Positions 27,858 to 38,100 of a stretch of DNA of 64,000 nt are shown one piece after another. The translations under genes were made by a program, and so were the position numbers. The first letter of the stretch is position 1, and each line of letters opens with the position of its first letter. The DNA lies in assembly GCA_024403235.1 (NCBI GenBank), contig JAKSSF010000001.1:62001-126000 (forward strand), read 5' to 3'. This DNA comes from Lachnospiraceae bacterium (GTDB taxonomy: Bacteria > Bacillota > Clostridia > Lachnospirales > Lachnospiraceae). Under the pieces are notes generated by a model. That model was not told where the DNA came from. It did no database searches and was given only the letters and a program-made list of their open reading frames with translations.

Positions 27858-28871
27858 TTAAATTACCCCCACCTTCATTAACAATAATATTGCAACACGT
27901 AGCTTATATTTTACTACTATCAAAAACATTCTTTGTTTAATTTGAATCTTATTTATCGGATAAAGCCTAACATTACGTTCAACAACCGGATGGGAAAGTA
28001 TTAAATTAATTGTTTTGCAAATATCGCTAGGTTTTTTCCCTGAAATAGAGTGTTTTTCCTGGTGAATACAACTTCTTACATTTACAAAAAACTGTCTTCT
28101 AAATCGAGTAATCTTCGATTCATCAGCCGCTATTTTCTTTTCAACTTCTTCATATAAATAACATATTTTCTCTAACATACCATTTCTATACTTTTGCGTC
28201 AGAGAACCAGGAGTAATTCTATATAAATATGATGTAGAATTAATAACTTTAACTCGCTTAGCATGTTTATAATACTCAGAATCCCAGATAATATCTTCTG
28301 AAATAAATTCCCTTTCAGATGGGAAACGTAAGTGATTACGATTAATTACGTGCATTGAGTACATAACATTCCAAACCGACATACGTATAGCATCTTTCTT
28401 ATCTGGCGCACTTCCTAGCATTCTTGCAAATAGCAAATCATATACCTGCTCATTTGTGTACAATTCATCGCTATACTGTTCAATAAATTCTATATTCCCA
28501 TTTTCTGAAACTCGTTTAAATCCTCCAATACAAGTATCTGCATCATTACATTCAATGGCATCTAAAAGCAATTTCACCAAGTCGGGCTCTGCAATATCAT
28601 CGGAATCAATAAATGTTACATAATCACCACTAGCATTATCAAGTCCAGTATTTCTCGCATAACCCAGTCCTGCATTTGTTTTGTGAACAACTTTAACACG
28701 CGGATCAATTAAAGCATATTCATCGCAAATCATTCCACTACTATCAGTAGAACCATCGTCAACTAGAACAATCTCTATATTCTTATAGGTTTGATTAACC
28801 AAGGAATCAACACACTTTTTCAAGTATTTTTCAACATTATATACGGGTACTACTATAGTAACTAAATGCAT
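27858..28871 (-). CDS. Family 2 glycosyltransferase (EpsJ/CpsI-like)
   Basis: 337 residues. VTIVVPVYNVEKYLKKCVDSLVNQTYKNIEIVLVDDGSTDSS at the N-terminus, GLGYARNTGLDNASGDYVTFIDSDD near residue 90 with the metal-binding D-S-D-D, and SVWNVMYSMHVI and FISEDIIWDSEYY in the middle, where the acidic E-D is the usual acceptor-side catalytic region. A hydrophobic helix closes the protein. It directly abuts the acyltransferase gene that follows. Confidence 0.85.
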   Translation of the reverse strand: MHLVTIVVPVYNVEKYLKKCVDSLVNQTYKNIEIVLVDDGSTDSSGMICDEYALIDPRVKVVHKTNAGLGYARNTGLDNASGDYVTFIDSDDIAEPDLVKLLLDAIECNDADTCIGGFKRVSENGNIEFIEQYSDELYTNEQVYDLLFARMLGSAPDKKDAIRMSVWNVMYSMHVINRNHLRFPSEREFISEDIIWDSEYYKHAKRVKVINSTSYLYRITPGSLTQKYRNGMLEKICYLYEEVEKKIAADESKITRFRRQFFVNVRSCIHQEKHSISGKKPSDICKTINLILSHPVVERNVRLYPINKIQIKQRMFLIVVKYKLRVAILLLMKVGVI

Positions 28872-28885
28872 TGTGAAATCCCCTT

Positions 28886-29425
28886 CTAAACAGATTTACT
28901 AACCCTGGCAGGTACTCCAACGGCAACCGTATGCTCAGGTATATCTTTTGTTACCACTGCTCCAGCAGCTATAATTGCTCCATCTCCAATTGTAACCCCT
29001 TTTAAAATAGTTACATTAGCGCCTATCCAAACCTCATTACCTATTATTACTGGCGCACCAGTAAGCTTTCCCGTTACTGCCTCATTTTCAAATATATGGT
29101 CATGATCGACAACAACCACATTATTAGCAAACATACAGTGATTACCAATGGTTATCTGATATTCAGACGTAATGCTACAATTATGATTAAAAAAACACTT
29201 ATCTCCAATTGTAATATTTCCACTTTCCGTACATTTTAGATACAGAGGTCCTCTACTCATAAGAAATGATCCGATAGAGAGAGAGGATCTTCCCAATAAT
29301 TCAACATTAAGACTTCCTCTTATAGAGTTGAACCATGACATATTAATCCTCTCTCCGTATTGAATCTTGTATCTACATTTCAAAGAAATTGTACGAATAG
29401 TTCTTAAAAGCTTTCCTATTATCAT
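28886..29425 (-). CDS. Hexapeptide-repeat acetyltransferase (Maa/LacA-like)
   Basis: 179 residues made up largely of hexapeptide repeats: [42 protein letters not shown] (catalytic His), [45 protein letters not shown]. This is the standard ending of the maltose/galactoside O-acetyltransferase group. The second acetyltransferase in the operon, it probably decorates a different sugar. Its stop codon is TAG. Confidence 0.85.
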   Translation of the reverse strand: MIIGKLLRTIRTISLKCRYKIQYGERINMSWFNSIRGSLNVELLGRSSLSIGSFLMSRGPLYLKCTESGNITIGDKCFFNHNCSITSEYQITIGNHCMFANNVVVVDHDHIFENEAVTGKLTGAPVIIGNEVWIGANVTILKGVTIGDGAIIAAGAVVTKDIPEHTVAVGVPARVSKSV

Positions 29426-29451
29426 CTCAACACCCTCAATCGCAGAGAATT

Positions 29452-30567
29452 TTAATTTCTCTTGTCCAATGCTGTTAAATATGCATTTTCCAGAATACTC
29501 GAAGCATTGTTTATACTATATTTTTTTAATTCATCAGATGAATCTAACACACATTCGCGATTAATCATACTTAGATGTATTATTTGGTTTGCCCAAATTG
29601 CAGGTGACGCATCAAGTGGAACTTTTTGAACATTTTCATTAATTACAACCTCCTGCGTAATAACATCTGAAAGAACGCACGACAGACCACTAATCTGAGC
29701 TTCTAATACCGTTACTGGCAAACCTTCATATTTAGACGGAAATACAAAATAGTCCATTGCCGAATACATTTTTTCTGGACTTGTTGTCTCTCCGTACATG
29801 ATAATTCTATTTTTGTATGGATGCTGATTTATAAGTTCCTTTATCTCCGCTTCTCTTGGTCCTGTTCCTACTAGAAGCAAAACTGCGTCTTTATTAATCT
29901 TTCCAACTTCGGAAAATATTTCCAAAAGAAACGGTTGATTCTTTTGATCATTTATCCTTCCAATATTGCCCAAAACGAGTTTGTTATCAACGCCAAGCTC
30001 CTCACGGACTAATTTTCTTGCTGTTTCATCATATTTAAACAGTTCTATGTTGAAACCGTTTGGAATAACTGTAAATGGCTTATTTCCGAACAGCCATTTT
30101 CCAGCCTCTTTCCCACATGCAAAGCCATCAGTATAAATCATGTTAAATGCTGGTTTTAACAACTTATGTAATTTCATGCTCATACACGTAGTATTATGGC
30201 TGTGAGCGATTCTCACTTTTATTCCATTTTTCCAACCTAAAAAAAGCTCTATTGCAATCGCCGACTGGTTCCCATGAACGTGTATGATATCAAAATGTCT
30301 CTTTCTCAAGGACTTATCCAATGCCCTAAAGTAATTCATCGAATCTTTCTTTCGATTTGGTAATTCGATTACCGTAATTCCCAGCTTCTCGCATGTAATA
30401 CGATGACACTCTGCAATCCCTGAGCCTGCCATAATGCAAATCTCAAACTCATCAAGATTTATATGTGTACAATAGTTCATGATAACTGAACTAATGCCAT
30501 TTATTTCAAGATTATTGGCAACCATTGCCACTGATATTTTATTATTTGATTTAGTTGCCATGATCAT
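29452..30567 (-). CDS. Family 4 (GT-B) glycosyltransferase
   Basis: 371 residues. Typical GT4 landmarks: [10 protein letters not shown] at the N-terminus, [13 protein letters not shown] near 95, AHSHNTTC near 130, [18 protein letters not shown] near 170, [15 protein letters not shown] near 205, and the donor-binding [21 protein letters not shown] near 290 with the E-x7-E motif. Cytoplasmic, acting on the lipid-linked intermediate. The ATG at 30561, two codons downstream, is an equally good start. Confidence 0.85.
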   Translation of the reverse strand: MIMATKSNNKISVAMVANNLEINGISSVIMNYCTHINLDEFEICIMAGSGIAECHRITCEKLGITVIELPNRKKDSMNYFRALDKSLRKRHFDIIHVHGNQSAIAIELFLGWKNGIKVRIAHSHNTTCMSMKLHKLLKPAFNMIYTDGFACGKEAGKWLFGNKPFTVIPNGFNIELFKYDETARKLVREELGVDNKLVLGNIGRINDQKNQPFLLEIFSEVGKINKDAVLLLVGTGPREAEIKELINQHPYKNRIIMYGETTSPEKMYSAMDYFVFPSKYEGLPVTVLEAQISGLSCVLSDVITQEVVINENVQKVPLDASPAIWANQIIHLSMINRECVLDSSDELKKYSINNASSILENAYLTALDKRN

Positions 30568-30570
30568 TTC

Positions 30571-31752
30571 TCACATTCTTGCTTTTAATTTTCTTTTTAT
30601 TGCAGATGGGATGATTGCCTTTATCTGACTTGAATAATACCGCCATCCAATATTTTTCTTAAATCTGGCTTCTATGGCTTCCCATCCCTCTTTCATATAG
30701 AGCTCCATCAATTCCGCTCTATTACAAATGTTGCTCGGATGTACAAGCTGACCATTTCCAGCAGCTGCTTTTTCAAACGAGGACTCTTTCAAGTGCAAAA
30801 CAGTTATTGACTCAGCCAACAACTTTTCACCATGAACTGTATTCGCAATAATAACTGAAATACCTTTAGCCTCATCCCAACCATCTTTCCCAAGATATTC
30901 AGGATGCTGCTTTTCAATACCCCAATAATCACCAAGTGTTATATCTGCCGGTCGGTGTTTACATGTATATTTGCACTGATAACAGTTTTCTCTGTAAATC
31001 CACCCTTTTGTAAAGTAGTACAGATATGATGAAGAACTCTGCCATATGCGCTTTTTCTTACCTTTTATAAATGCGCTTCCATTAATTCCCCAACCGATAG
31101 ATTTATCTCTAAATACAAAGTCGGATACATCTTCTCCTAAGGTTGTGATGTAATCTTTAAACATCTTATTTGAAGGAACTCCGTGGCAAATAATATCAAT
31201 CGTTAACAAGTTCTCATTATCTCTTCCAAGGTAACCATATAATCCATCAATCTGACATGGGGTACCAGAAAATAGCACCTTCTTTCCCAGCGCCAAATAC
31301 TCTTTAACTTCGCTATAAGTTCGACCGATATCACTCTGTGTATATTTCGAACCCTGAAGTTCCCGCAAATCATCAACTGATTTTATTCCAACATGTTTCA
31401 CTAAAAAAACAGATCGCAAAGCTGCTCCAAAAACTACATACCCATCTTCAAGAGCTTTCTTCGCAATTGCCGCAAAAATACCACCTGATGCAGAAGTCTT
31501 TCTAACACTCTCGTCCTTGGCTACACCTGCAAATACTTTTACAGGGCTATTCTCCACCTTTGAATTCTGAAATGCGCATACCTGTATACATCTTCCACAT
31601 CTCACACAAATATTTTCATCTATCTCTGGATAGCGAAATCCGCAATTATCCTCAACCATTCTGATTGCTTGTTTCGGACAAACATTTAGGCATGCCCCGC
31701 AGGCACAGCAGTCTTTTTTTTCGTTATATAAAACTGGTATTTCTCTATCCAT
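30571..31752 (-). CDS. FrhB-like 4Fe-4S protein (coenzyme F420 hydrogenase beta-subunit family)
   Basis: 393 residues. Two 4Fe-4S motifs are at the N-terminus: CCACGACLNVCPKQAI near residue 15 and CVRCGRCIQVC near 45. The FrhB/FdhB body follows: KTSASGGIFAAIAKKAL, ELQGSKYTQSDIG, KVLFSGTPCQIDGLYGYL, DIICHGVPSNKMF and a Cys-rich CYQCKYTCKHRPADITLGDYWG. Enzymes of this group with a polysaccharide pyruvyl transferase as neighbour are common in capsule loci. Their reaction there is not settled, though a flavin-dependent redox step on a sugar is a fair guess. It starts 14 bp after the pyruvyl transferase stop. Confidence 0.8.
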   Translation of the reverse strand: MDREIPVLYNEKKDCCACGACLNVCPKQAIRMVEDNCGFRYPEIDENICVRCGRCIQVCAFQNSKVENSPVKVFAGVAKDESVRKTSASGGIFAAIAKKALEDGYVVFGAALRSVFLVKHVGIKSVDDLRELQGSKYTQSDIGRTYSEVKEYLALGKKVLFSGTPCQIDGLYGYLGRDNENLLTIDIICHGVPSNKMFKDYITTLGEDVSDFVFRDKSIGWGINGSAFIKGKKKRIWQSSSSYLYYFTKGWIYRENCYQCKYTCKHRPADITLGDYWGIEKQHPEYLGKDGWDEAKGISVIIANTVHGEKLLAESITVLHLKESSFEKAAAGNGQLVHPSNICNRAELMELYMKEGWEAIEARFKKNIGWRYYSSQIKAIIPSAIKRKLKARM

Positions 31753-31766
31753 AAAAGCTTTATCCT

Positions 31767-32885
31767 TTACTGAACCTGACGTATCTGTTCCTTCAAATAG
31801 TTAATCGTTCGGTCTCTTTCTTCTGTGATAATCACATCAACTGCAGAATAGTTGATCAGTTCTTCCACCATTGCAGAAAGCTGATTTAAGTCATCTATTA
31901 CTCTATGTTTCAAATTTAAACGACTTAGCAAATCTGTCATTTTTTCACAATTACCATATCCGCTCTTTCTCACAACAGAAACAAATTGTCTGTGAGTGAT
32001 AACCGACATAATCGTGCCGTGGAATGTATCTGTAACCACACATTCAGCATTCTTAAAATATGCGATTACTTCAAACGGATTGCAGTCGATGAACTTGTCG
32101 CATGCATCCTGAACGCCACCGATACAGAAAATTTTCAATCCTCTTTTTTTTGCGTACGCACGGATTGTTTTACATTCCTCTTTCGTAAACCTACCTGAAT
32201 ATCCGTAGAGAATCATGTATTTACTGTCAGGAACTGTTTCTGGAATATCTGTACATTTACCCATAAAGTCATATGCAAGAACCGGATCGAGATGATGCTG
32301 GGGCTCCTCACCAGTCAGTGTCTTTACTGTGCAAAGACTATTCTCATCTCTTACCGATACGACATCAATTTCACCAATCCATTTGGCCACCTTATCAGCC
32401 ACCTGATGCTGCTTCAGTTTCTCAACCGTAGTATTTCCAAAAGAAGCTGCATAAGTAATTACTCTTTTAGCTCGATTGTTCTGACCAAATAATTCCGGCG
32501 CAAAACCAACGTTTGTGTTATTCTGCACGCAATTGAAAACCTCATCACTGCCGATAACCAACATATCGAGTTCCGGAGAATAATTCATCTCAGCTGACAG
32601 TCCTAAGTACGGATAATAGTTCTTAGCATAATTCTTCTTATACTTGATAAATTTGATTTTTTCTTTTAACGGAGCATTATATTTCAAGGACTCCGTTACT
32701 TTAGCAATCTTCCTCTTCAAGCCAGTGCCGCCATCAGCAGGAATCAATGTTTCGCCAGGATGATAATCTACGAACTGTACGTTACAACCCAGATCTTCTA
32801 AAATATGTTTAAGTCCATATGCTTGAAGGAAAGAACCATAGTTCGCGATTCTCTGCATAGACAAAATACCGACTTTAATCATCAT
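31767..32885 (-). CDS. Polysaccharide pyruvyl transferase family protein
   Basis: 372 residues. IANYGSFLQAYGLKHIL at the N-terminus, DMLVIGSDEVFNC near 110, RVITYAASFGNT, VVSVRDENSLCTV near 180, LDPVLAYDF near 210, and the late AECVVTDTFHGTIMSVITHRQFV are the hallmarks of the PS_pyruv_trans (PF04230) GT-B-like fold. Members transfer pyruvate from phosphoenolpyruvate onto a sugar as a ketal, giving the polymer a negative charge. Its start overlaps the PssE-like gene end by 4 bp. Confidence 0.85.
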   Translation of the reverse strand: MMIKVGILSMQRIANYGSFLQAYGLKHILEDLGCNVQFVDYHPGETLIPADGGTGLKRKIAKVTESLKYNAPLKEKIKFIKYKKNYAKNYYPYLGLSAEMNYSPELDMLVIGSDEVFNCVQNNTNVGFAPELFGQNNRAKRVITYAASFGNTTVEKLKQHQVADKVAKWIGEIDVVSVRDENSLCTVKTLTGEEPQHHLDPVLAYDFMGKCTDIPETVPDSKYMILYGYSGRFTKEECKTIRAYAKKRGLKIFCIGGVQDACDKFIDCNPFEVIAYFKNAECVVTDTFHGTIMSVITHRQFVSVVRKSGYGNCEKMTDLLSRLNLKHRVIDDLNQLSAMVEELINYSAVDVIITEERDRTINYLKEQIRQVQ

Positions 32886-33385
32886 TTACCTCTAAACATT
32901 CCATCAACGATTTTATTAAGCTCAGCATTGAACTTAGCATTGTTACTCTTCAGTCCAGTCCCCATGCCACCAATAATTTCATCGTAGTTTTTAATCGTCT
33001 CACCAAGCTGATCCATATCCTCCACGACATAGATAGTCCCCATTCTCTCAGCAACAGCCTTTGAGAAAGCAACCTGATGATCGTTAACATGCTCATTAAA
33101 CTCATATTTTCTAGGTACTACTATCGGAGTCTTACCAACCTGAAGTGGCATGATAAAACTGGACGGGCCACCGTGTGTAATCACAATTCGTGCCTCATCC
33201 ACAAGCTTTACCATTTTCTGATAAGGAAAAAGCTTCTTCCAGGTGCAGTACTTCGGCTCATATGTACTGTATCCCGTCTGGATAATGACCTCTTCCTCAA
33301 TCACACCGTCTCTTTTTAAATTATCGATACATTCTACTAATCTATTAAAAGGCTGCTCATGCGTGCCTACTGTAACGAATATCAT
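32882..33385 (-). CDS. PssE/Cps14G-like glycosyltransferase (GT28 C-terminal type)
   Basis: About 167 residues from the ATG at 33385, chosen because GGGAG lies 9 bp upstream and the family starts MIFVTVGTHEQPFNRLV. A longer frame from 33457 would overlap the PssD-like gene by 58 bp and add nothing conserved. Motifs: IITHGGPSSFIMPLQVGKTPIVVPR near residue 95 (UDP-sugar binding) and the downstream HVNDHQ. Together with the preceding PssD/Alg14-like protein it forms a split, membrane-associated transferase that usually adds the second sugar of the repeat unit. Confidence 0.85.
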   Translation of the reverse strand: MIFVTVGTHEQPFNRLVECIDNLKRDGVIEEEVIIQTGYSTYEPKYCTWKKLFPYQKMVKLVDEARIVITHGGPSSFIMPLQVGKTPIVVPRKYEFNEHVNDHQVAFSKAVAERMGTIYVVEDMDQLGETIKNYDEIIGGMGTGLKSNNAKFNAELNKIVDGMFRGK

Positions 33386-33399
33386 GACTCTATTCTCCC

Positions 33400-33876
33400 T
33401 TAGAAAATACTGCCCAGATTGATTGCCTTCGGATAAACCTTCTTCATCTCTTCCCATTCCACAATGAATTTATCCGTCACCGGATAACACAGTTTGCCTG
33501 CAATTGTGGAAGCGTCGATACGATCGAATACCTCGATGTAAATTGTCTTAGCTCCCATAAGCTTTCCAATCCAGAAGAACGGAATGGCCGGAGCTGCCCC
33601 AGAAGAAATGATCAAATCTGGTTTCTCTTTCGAAAGAATCTTTAATGCTCTCCATGTGTTAATTACGAGCGCCTTGATACTTCTGTTGCTCGGATAATAG
33701 CAAAGATACATTTTCTCACCCTGGAGCAGACTTCTTGCGTCCTCTTTGTCAAAGGTAACCCAAAATCTATCCTTGTCTTGCCAGAATGGCTTTAACATAT
33801 ATAAATGTGTAAGATGACCGCCAGACGATCCAACCAAACATACCTTCAATTTTTCAGGTTTTCTCTTACATGCCAT
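33400..33876 (-). CDS. PssD/Cps14F-like (Alg14-like) glycosyltransferase subunit
   Basis: 158 residues. KVCLVGSSGGHLTHLYML at the N-terminus, FWVTFDKEDARSLL near 40, PDLIISSGAAPAIPFFWIGKLMGAKTIYIEVFDRID near 90, and the C-terminal VEWEEMKKVYPKA match the Alg14-like membrane-anchoring subunit. It is the first gene of the capsule operon and has a strong GGAGGAGC ribosome binding site. No good promoter was recognised in the 83 bp separating it from the beta-helix ORF, so part of the transcription may come from upstream. No priming sugar-phosphate transferase precedes it, which is unusual since this pair normally follows one. Confidence 0.85.
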   Translation of the reverse strand: MACKRKPEKLKVCLVGSSGGHLTHLYMLKPFWQDKDRFWVTFDKEDARSLLQGEKMYLCYYPSNRSIKALVINTWRALKILSKEKPDLIISSGAAPAIPFFWIGKLMGAKTIYIEVFDRIDASTIAGKLCYPVTDKFIVEWEEMKKVYPKAINLGSIF

Positions 33877-33959
33877 TTCCAGCTCCTCCAGTTAGCATTC
33901 CTTGTTTCTATGTGTTCCAGGCCTTGATGCCCTATTAAATTGCACAGAAAGAACGACCA

Positions 33960-35123
33960 TTATTGCACCACTTCATACACTCTAAATTCCGTAATCTCCA
34001 AAAAATCTCCCGACCTCTTTGCATCTTGATAAAATTTAAAAGTTGTACTGGATGTATTAATATCAGCTACCAATGTCGCTACATAACTACTTGCCTTATC
34101 GCTCTTTGGCACAACCGGATATCGTCCGGTACTGGTACTTTTAAAATTCCAATCCCCTTTGCCCCGTACCTTATATTCAAAGCGATACATTTTGCCATAG
34201 GTTAATTTAGATATCTTCCCTCCGGAAATAGCGCTTAAAGTAAACCCTGTGATTGGAACACTTACTTTATCTCGCCCTTCTATATACTCCGCAATTAGCT
34301 TATCTTCCTTTTCTAAAGAGCCTCTAAAAATCACCTTTTCTCCTATGGAAATTGGTTCTCTTGCAAATACTTCTCCGGTTATTGTTGTACCAGACAGAAT
34401 AATGTTCTCACCACCGGCATAATTTACAAATCCGCCATCTAATACAGAATCAACGATGCGAATATCCTTTGCTACATTGATGATTCCTAATGCAAACTGA
34501 CCATTACCGGAAAATTCACAGCCTTGAATAGTAACCCTTTCAATTGGCATAGAAGCATAATCCGTTTCAATATCTATTCCATATTCAGGAGGTGTTCCGT
34601 TTGCATTTTTGAAGCTGCACCCTTTTATGATGACATCCTTAGCACACACAATGGACATATTGTTTCGTCTATTATTCTCGGTTTTCACATTTTCAAAATA
34701 GATATATCTGCTTCCGGCACCGGATGCTTTTTCATCTCTGGATCCCACATAGGCTCCATCGCCATTACAATCACGAATAGTTACATCCCTAACTGTAATA
34801 TTTTTACTGTCATATATCCCAATACCCATTCCCCATTCATCGCTAGAAGTACTGGAACTTTTCTTATGTTCAGATCGCTCCCCTATAATTGTGCCCCCTT
34901 GGATAGTCACATTCTCAATATGATCCACATTAACAATATCATACCCGCGTTTATTATTGGGAATCGCTTGTAAAACAGCCCCCTCTGCCAGCACCAAATT
35001 CATATTACTTTTTAAATTAATTTTTTTCCATGCATCAATTTGATAAGTTCCCGGCTCAACATATAGAGTATTTTGACTTCCGGAAAATTTTGGATATAGC
35101 TTGGTTAAAATAGTCTGTTGCAT
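33960..35123 (-). CDS. Right-handed beta-helix protein, probably the frameshifted C-terminus of the giant secreted protein
   Basis: 387 residues. NTLYVEPGTYQIDAWKKINL then repeating coils (NVTIQGGTIIGER, NITVRDVTIRDCNG, VIIKGCSFKNANG, RVTIQGCEFSGNGQ, NIILSGTTITGEV) show a pectate-lyase/polygalacturonase-like right-handed beta-helix with catalytic-like EYGIDIETD. The final 130 residues look like a carbohydrate-binding beta-sandwich. No signal peptide and no ribosome binding site precede the ATG at 35123, and the frame overlaps the end of the 3,772-residue gene by 68 bp. The natural entry is most likely by continuation of that gene (see the finding at 35056-35123). It may act on polysaccharide outside the cell. 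Confidence 0.7.
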   Translation of the reverse strand: MQQTILTKLYPKFSGSQNTLYVEPGTYQIDAWKKINLKSNMNLVLAEGAVLQAIPNNKRGYDIVNVDHIENVTIQGGTIIGERSEHKKSSSTSSDEWGMGIGIYDSKNITVRDVTIRDCNGDGAYVGSRDEKASGAGSRYIYFENVKTENNRRNNMSIVCAKDVIIKGCSFKNANGTPPEYGIDIETDYASMPIERVTIQGCEFSGNGQFALGIINVAKDIRIVDSVLDGGFVNYAGGENIILSGTTITGEVFAREPISIGEKVIFRGSLEKEDKLIAEYIEGRDKVSVPITGFTLSAISGGKISKLTYGKMYRFEYKVRGKGDWNFKSTSTGRYPVVPKSDKASSYVATLVADINTSSTTFKFYQDAKRSGDFLEITEFRVYEVVQ

Positions 35124-38100
35124 CTTCTTGATTTGGGAGATCCCTTACTCGAATCACATATTGGTCTCCACTTATGCTACTACTCCCTACTTTAACCATA
35201 CAAGAAGCATATACATTATTTTGTGCAGCGTATGCCAGAATATTAGTTACACCATTTTTCTTTAAACTAACCAAGCCGTTTTCATTTACTTCCGCTATAT
35301 TCGTATTTTCACTTTTCCAGGTGATTTTACTATTCCCCACATTATTTGGAATAACGCGGGCAGATAATTGAACTTTGTCTCCCGCTTCTCCCTGTATCTC
35401 TGCCTGACTAAGGGACACACCGGTTGCCTGTACCCACATAGCATATAGAGTCAATTTTTGTCCACGCTTGCCTATAGTACTGACTGCCTGCTTATCGCTA
35501 TAATATGTACCGGAACCATCTGCTTTGGTATTCCATCCTGTAAATATTTTCTTACCATTTTTAAAAGCATTGGCAGTTAGTTTAACTTCATCGCCAGAAG
35601 CATTGATGGTTTTCATTGTTCCGGTGCCACCATTAGGCTTAAATTCGATGACATAATACATAGGCTTTTGAACAATTTTAAAAGTCACTGTCTTAGAACC
35701 ACCTAAATCATTGATTCCCTTTAATGTCACTTTGGCTGTACCCATATTGACATTATTTTCATACTTCACAATTTCAAAATTATCCGAACTGATTGCTTTC
35801 TTATTATAAGTAACAGTTATCTTACTTTTATCTAACGTTATCGGTTTTCCGGTATATTCCTGATTTCCGATGGAAACAGTAGCTTTTGAAATATCTGTTT
35901 TGATAACTCTAAACTCTGTTTCAATTTTGCCGGTATAATTATTCTTTCCTGACACAACGGCCCTAATTCTTGTTCCAGCAGGAATAATATCCTTAGATAA
36001 ATCCACAGTATCCCCTTGAACTCTGGTTACTTTCACGTCTTTTTTATTGACGATTTGAATAACAGATTCATATGGATCCTCCGCATAATAGTATTTTATA
36101 TTGCTGTCATAATCTGTTCCTGCAGCAAGCTTTGTTTTACTTACTCCATCAGTTATTGTGATAGCTGGTTTACAAATATTTGCTTTCTTCTGATAAACCA
36201 CATTTCCAGCTGAAATGGAGCTGGTGCTTATATCACTTTTTGAAATAGTAAAGTAAACTGCAATGCTACCGGCATAGTTCCCTTTACCGGTAATTGTAAC
36301 AGTTGGTCGCTTACTGGTGTTAGAACCATTGTTCACGCCACTATTATTACTATACTTTAACGTGAAGTCCGTATTATTTCTTAATTGATAATCTCCATCC
36401 ATAACAACCGGAATCGGTTTTACCCCACCTTTGGTATATAATTTTTCTCCGATACTTTCTACTGTTATCCTGCGTTTTTCTGTTGCCAACTTACTATCAG
36501 AAAGTAAATTATATCCGCTGATTTTAAAAGTTTTCTTTAGCGTTCCTGAATATCCATTCTTACCCGTAATCAATATAGTAGCAGTTCCCACTTTTACGTT
36601 ATTCTGATAAGTAATAGAATAATCCCTTCCCTTTACCAGTACCTTTTTAGCAGCTGTTTTTGTTGCCGGAGCATACACTTCAAATCCCGTAGGAGCCTCA
36701 TCGCTTAATTCTTCTCCGGCAGGTTTAATATTGTTTTTTGTATAGCTATAACTGCTATTTACGCCTGCCACAGACATCTTTGTTATAGCAGTACCTGTAA
36801 TATTAAAGGTTTTTGTTACGCTGCCTGAATATCTATTAATTCCAGTGAACACAATTTTTACTGCGCCTATTTGGGATAAATTTCCTACATATTCATAGGT
36901 ATAATCATAGGATTTCTTTTCTTCTTCATCCTCTAGCTGCGTATATTCGCTCTTTAATATACCTTTTAAATCATCTATTTGCTTTGTGCTTACCTTATAA
37001 GTCACACTTGGATTTTTGACAGAAACTTCACCATCTTTTTCTCGAACTGCAACAACCGGTCCGATTCCATCTGAATTCCATCCATATTTTGATGGCATAT
37101 CTACATTCCATGCGTAGGATTTTGTTATTTCACTGCCAAAGGTTGCACTGCTCAGACTTCTTCCGGTTATCTTATAGCTCTTTGAAACGGTTCCGGAATA
37201 TCTATTGATACCTGTAAATACTATTTTTACGGTTCCAATTTTATCTGTACTACCTACATATTCATAGGTATAGTCATAGGCTTTCTTTTGTTCCGCATCT
37301 TCCAGCTGCGTATATTCGCTCTTTAATATACCTTTTAAATCATCTATCTGCTTTGTACTTACCTTATAGGTTACGCTTGGATTTTTGACAGAAACTTCTC
37401 CATCTTTTACTCGTTCTGCAACAACCGGTCCAATTCCGTCTGAATTCCATCCATATTTTGATGGCATATCTACATTCCATGCGTAGGATTTTGTTATTTC
37501 ACTGCCAAAGGTTGCACTGCTCAGACTTCTTCCGGTTATCTTATAGCTCTTTGAAACGGTTCCGGAATATCTATTGATACCTGTAAATACTATTTTTACG
37601 GTTCCAATTTTATCTGTACTACCTACATATTCATAGGTATAGTCATAGGCTTTCTTTTGTTCCGCATCTTCCAGCTGCGTATATTCGCTCTTTAATATAC
37701 CTTTTAAATCATCTATCTGCTTTGTACTTACCTTATAGGTTACGCTTGGATTTTTGACAGAAACTTCTCCATCTTTTACTCGTTCTGCAACAACCGGTCC
37801 AATTCCGTCTGAATTCCATCCATATTTTGATGGCATATCTGCATTCCATGCATAAGAATTAGTCACCTCTTTACCAAACAAAGCACTTGCAAAGCTTCTT
37901 CCGGTTATCTTGAAAGTTTTCGCTACTCGTCCAGTAAGGTTTTTATTTTCCAAACCTATAAAAATAATATTTGCTGTTCCAATGTTGGTATTATTAGTTG
38001 CATAGTAAATATAATCATAACTATTTTTATCAAAGGATTCTGTGTTTTCTAAGGCTTCGAAATGCTCTCGTGCTTCATTATCTCCTATTGCATTTCTTAC

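Noticed and set aside
33385-33457. Longer PssE-like start overlapping the PssD-like gene by 58 bp
   Set aside because: The extra 24 residues match nothing conserved, while the ATG at 33385 has a proper ribosome binding site and gives the usual MIFVTVGTHEQ start.
37072-37848. Non-coding repeat element inside the giant gene
   Set aside because: The 369-bp period is exactly 123 codons and the frame is kept through all copies, so it is a protein repeat.
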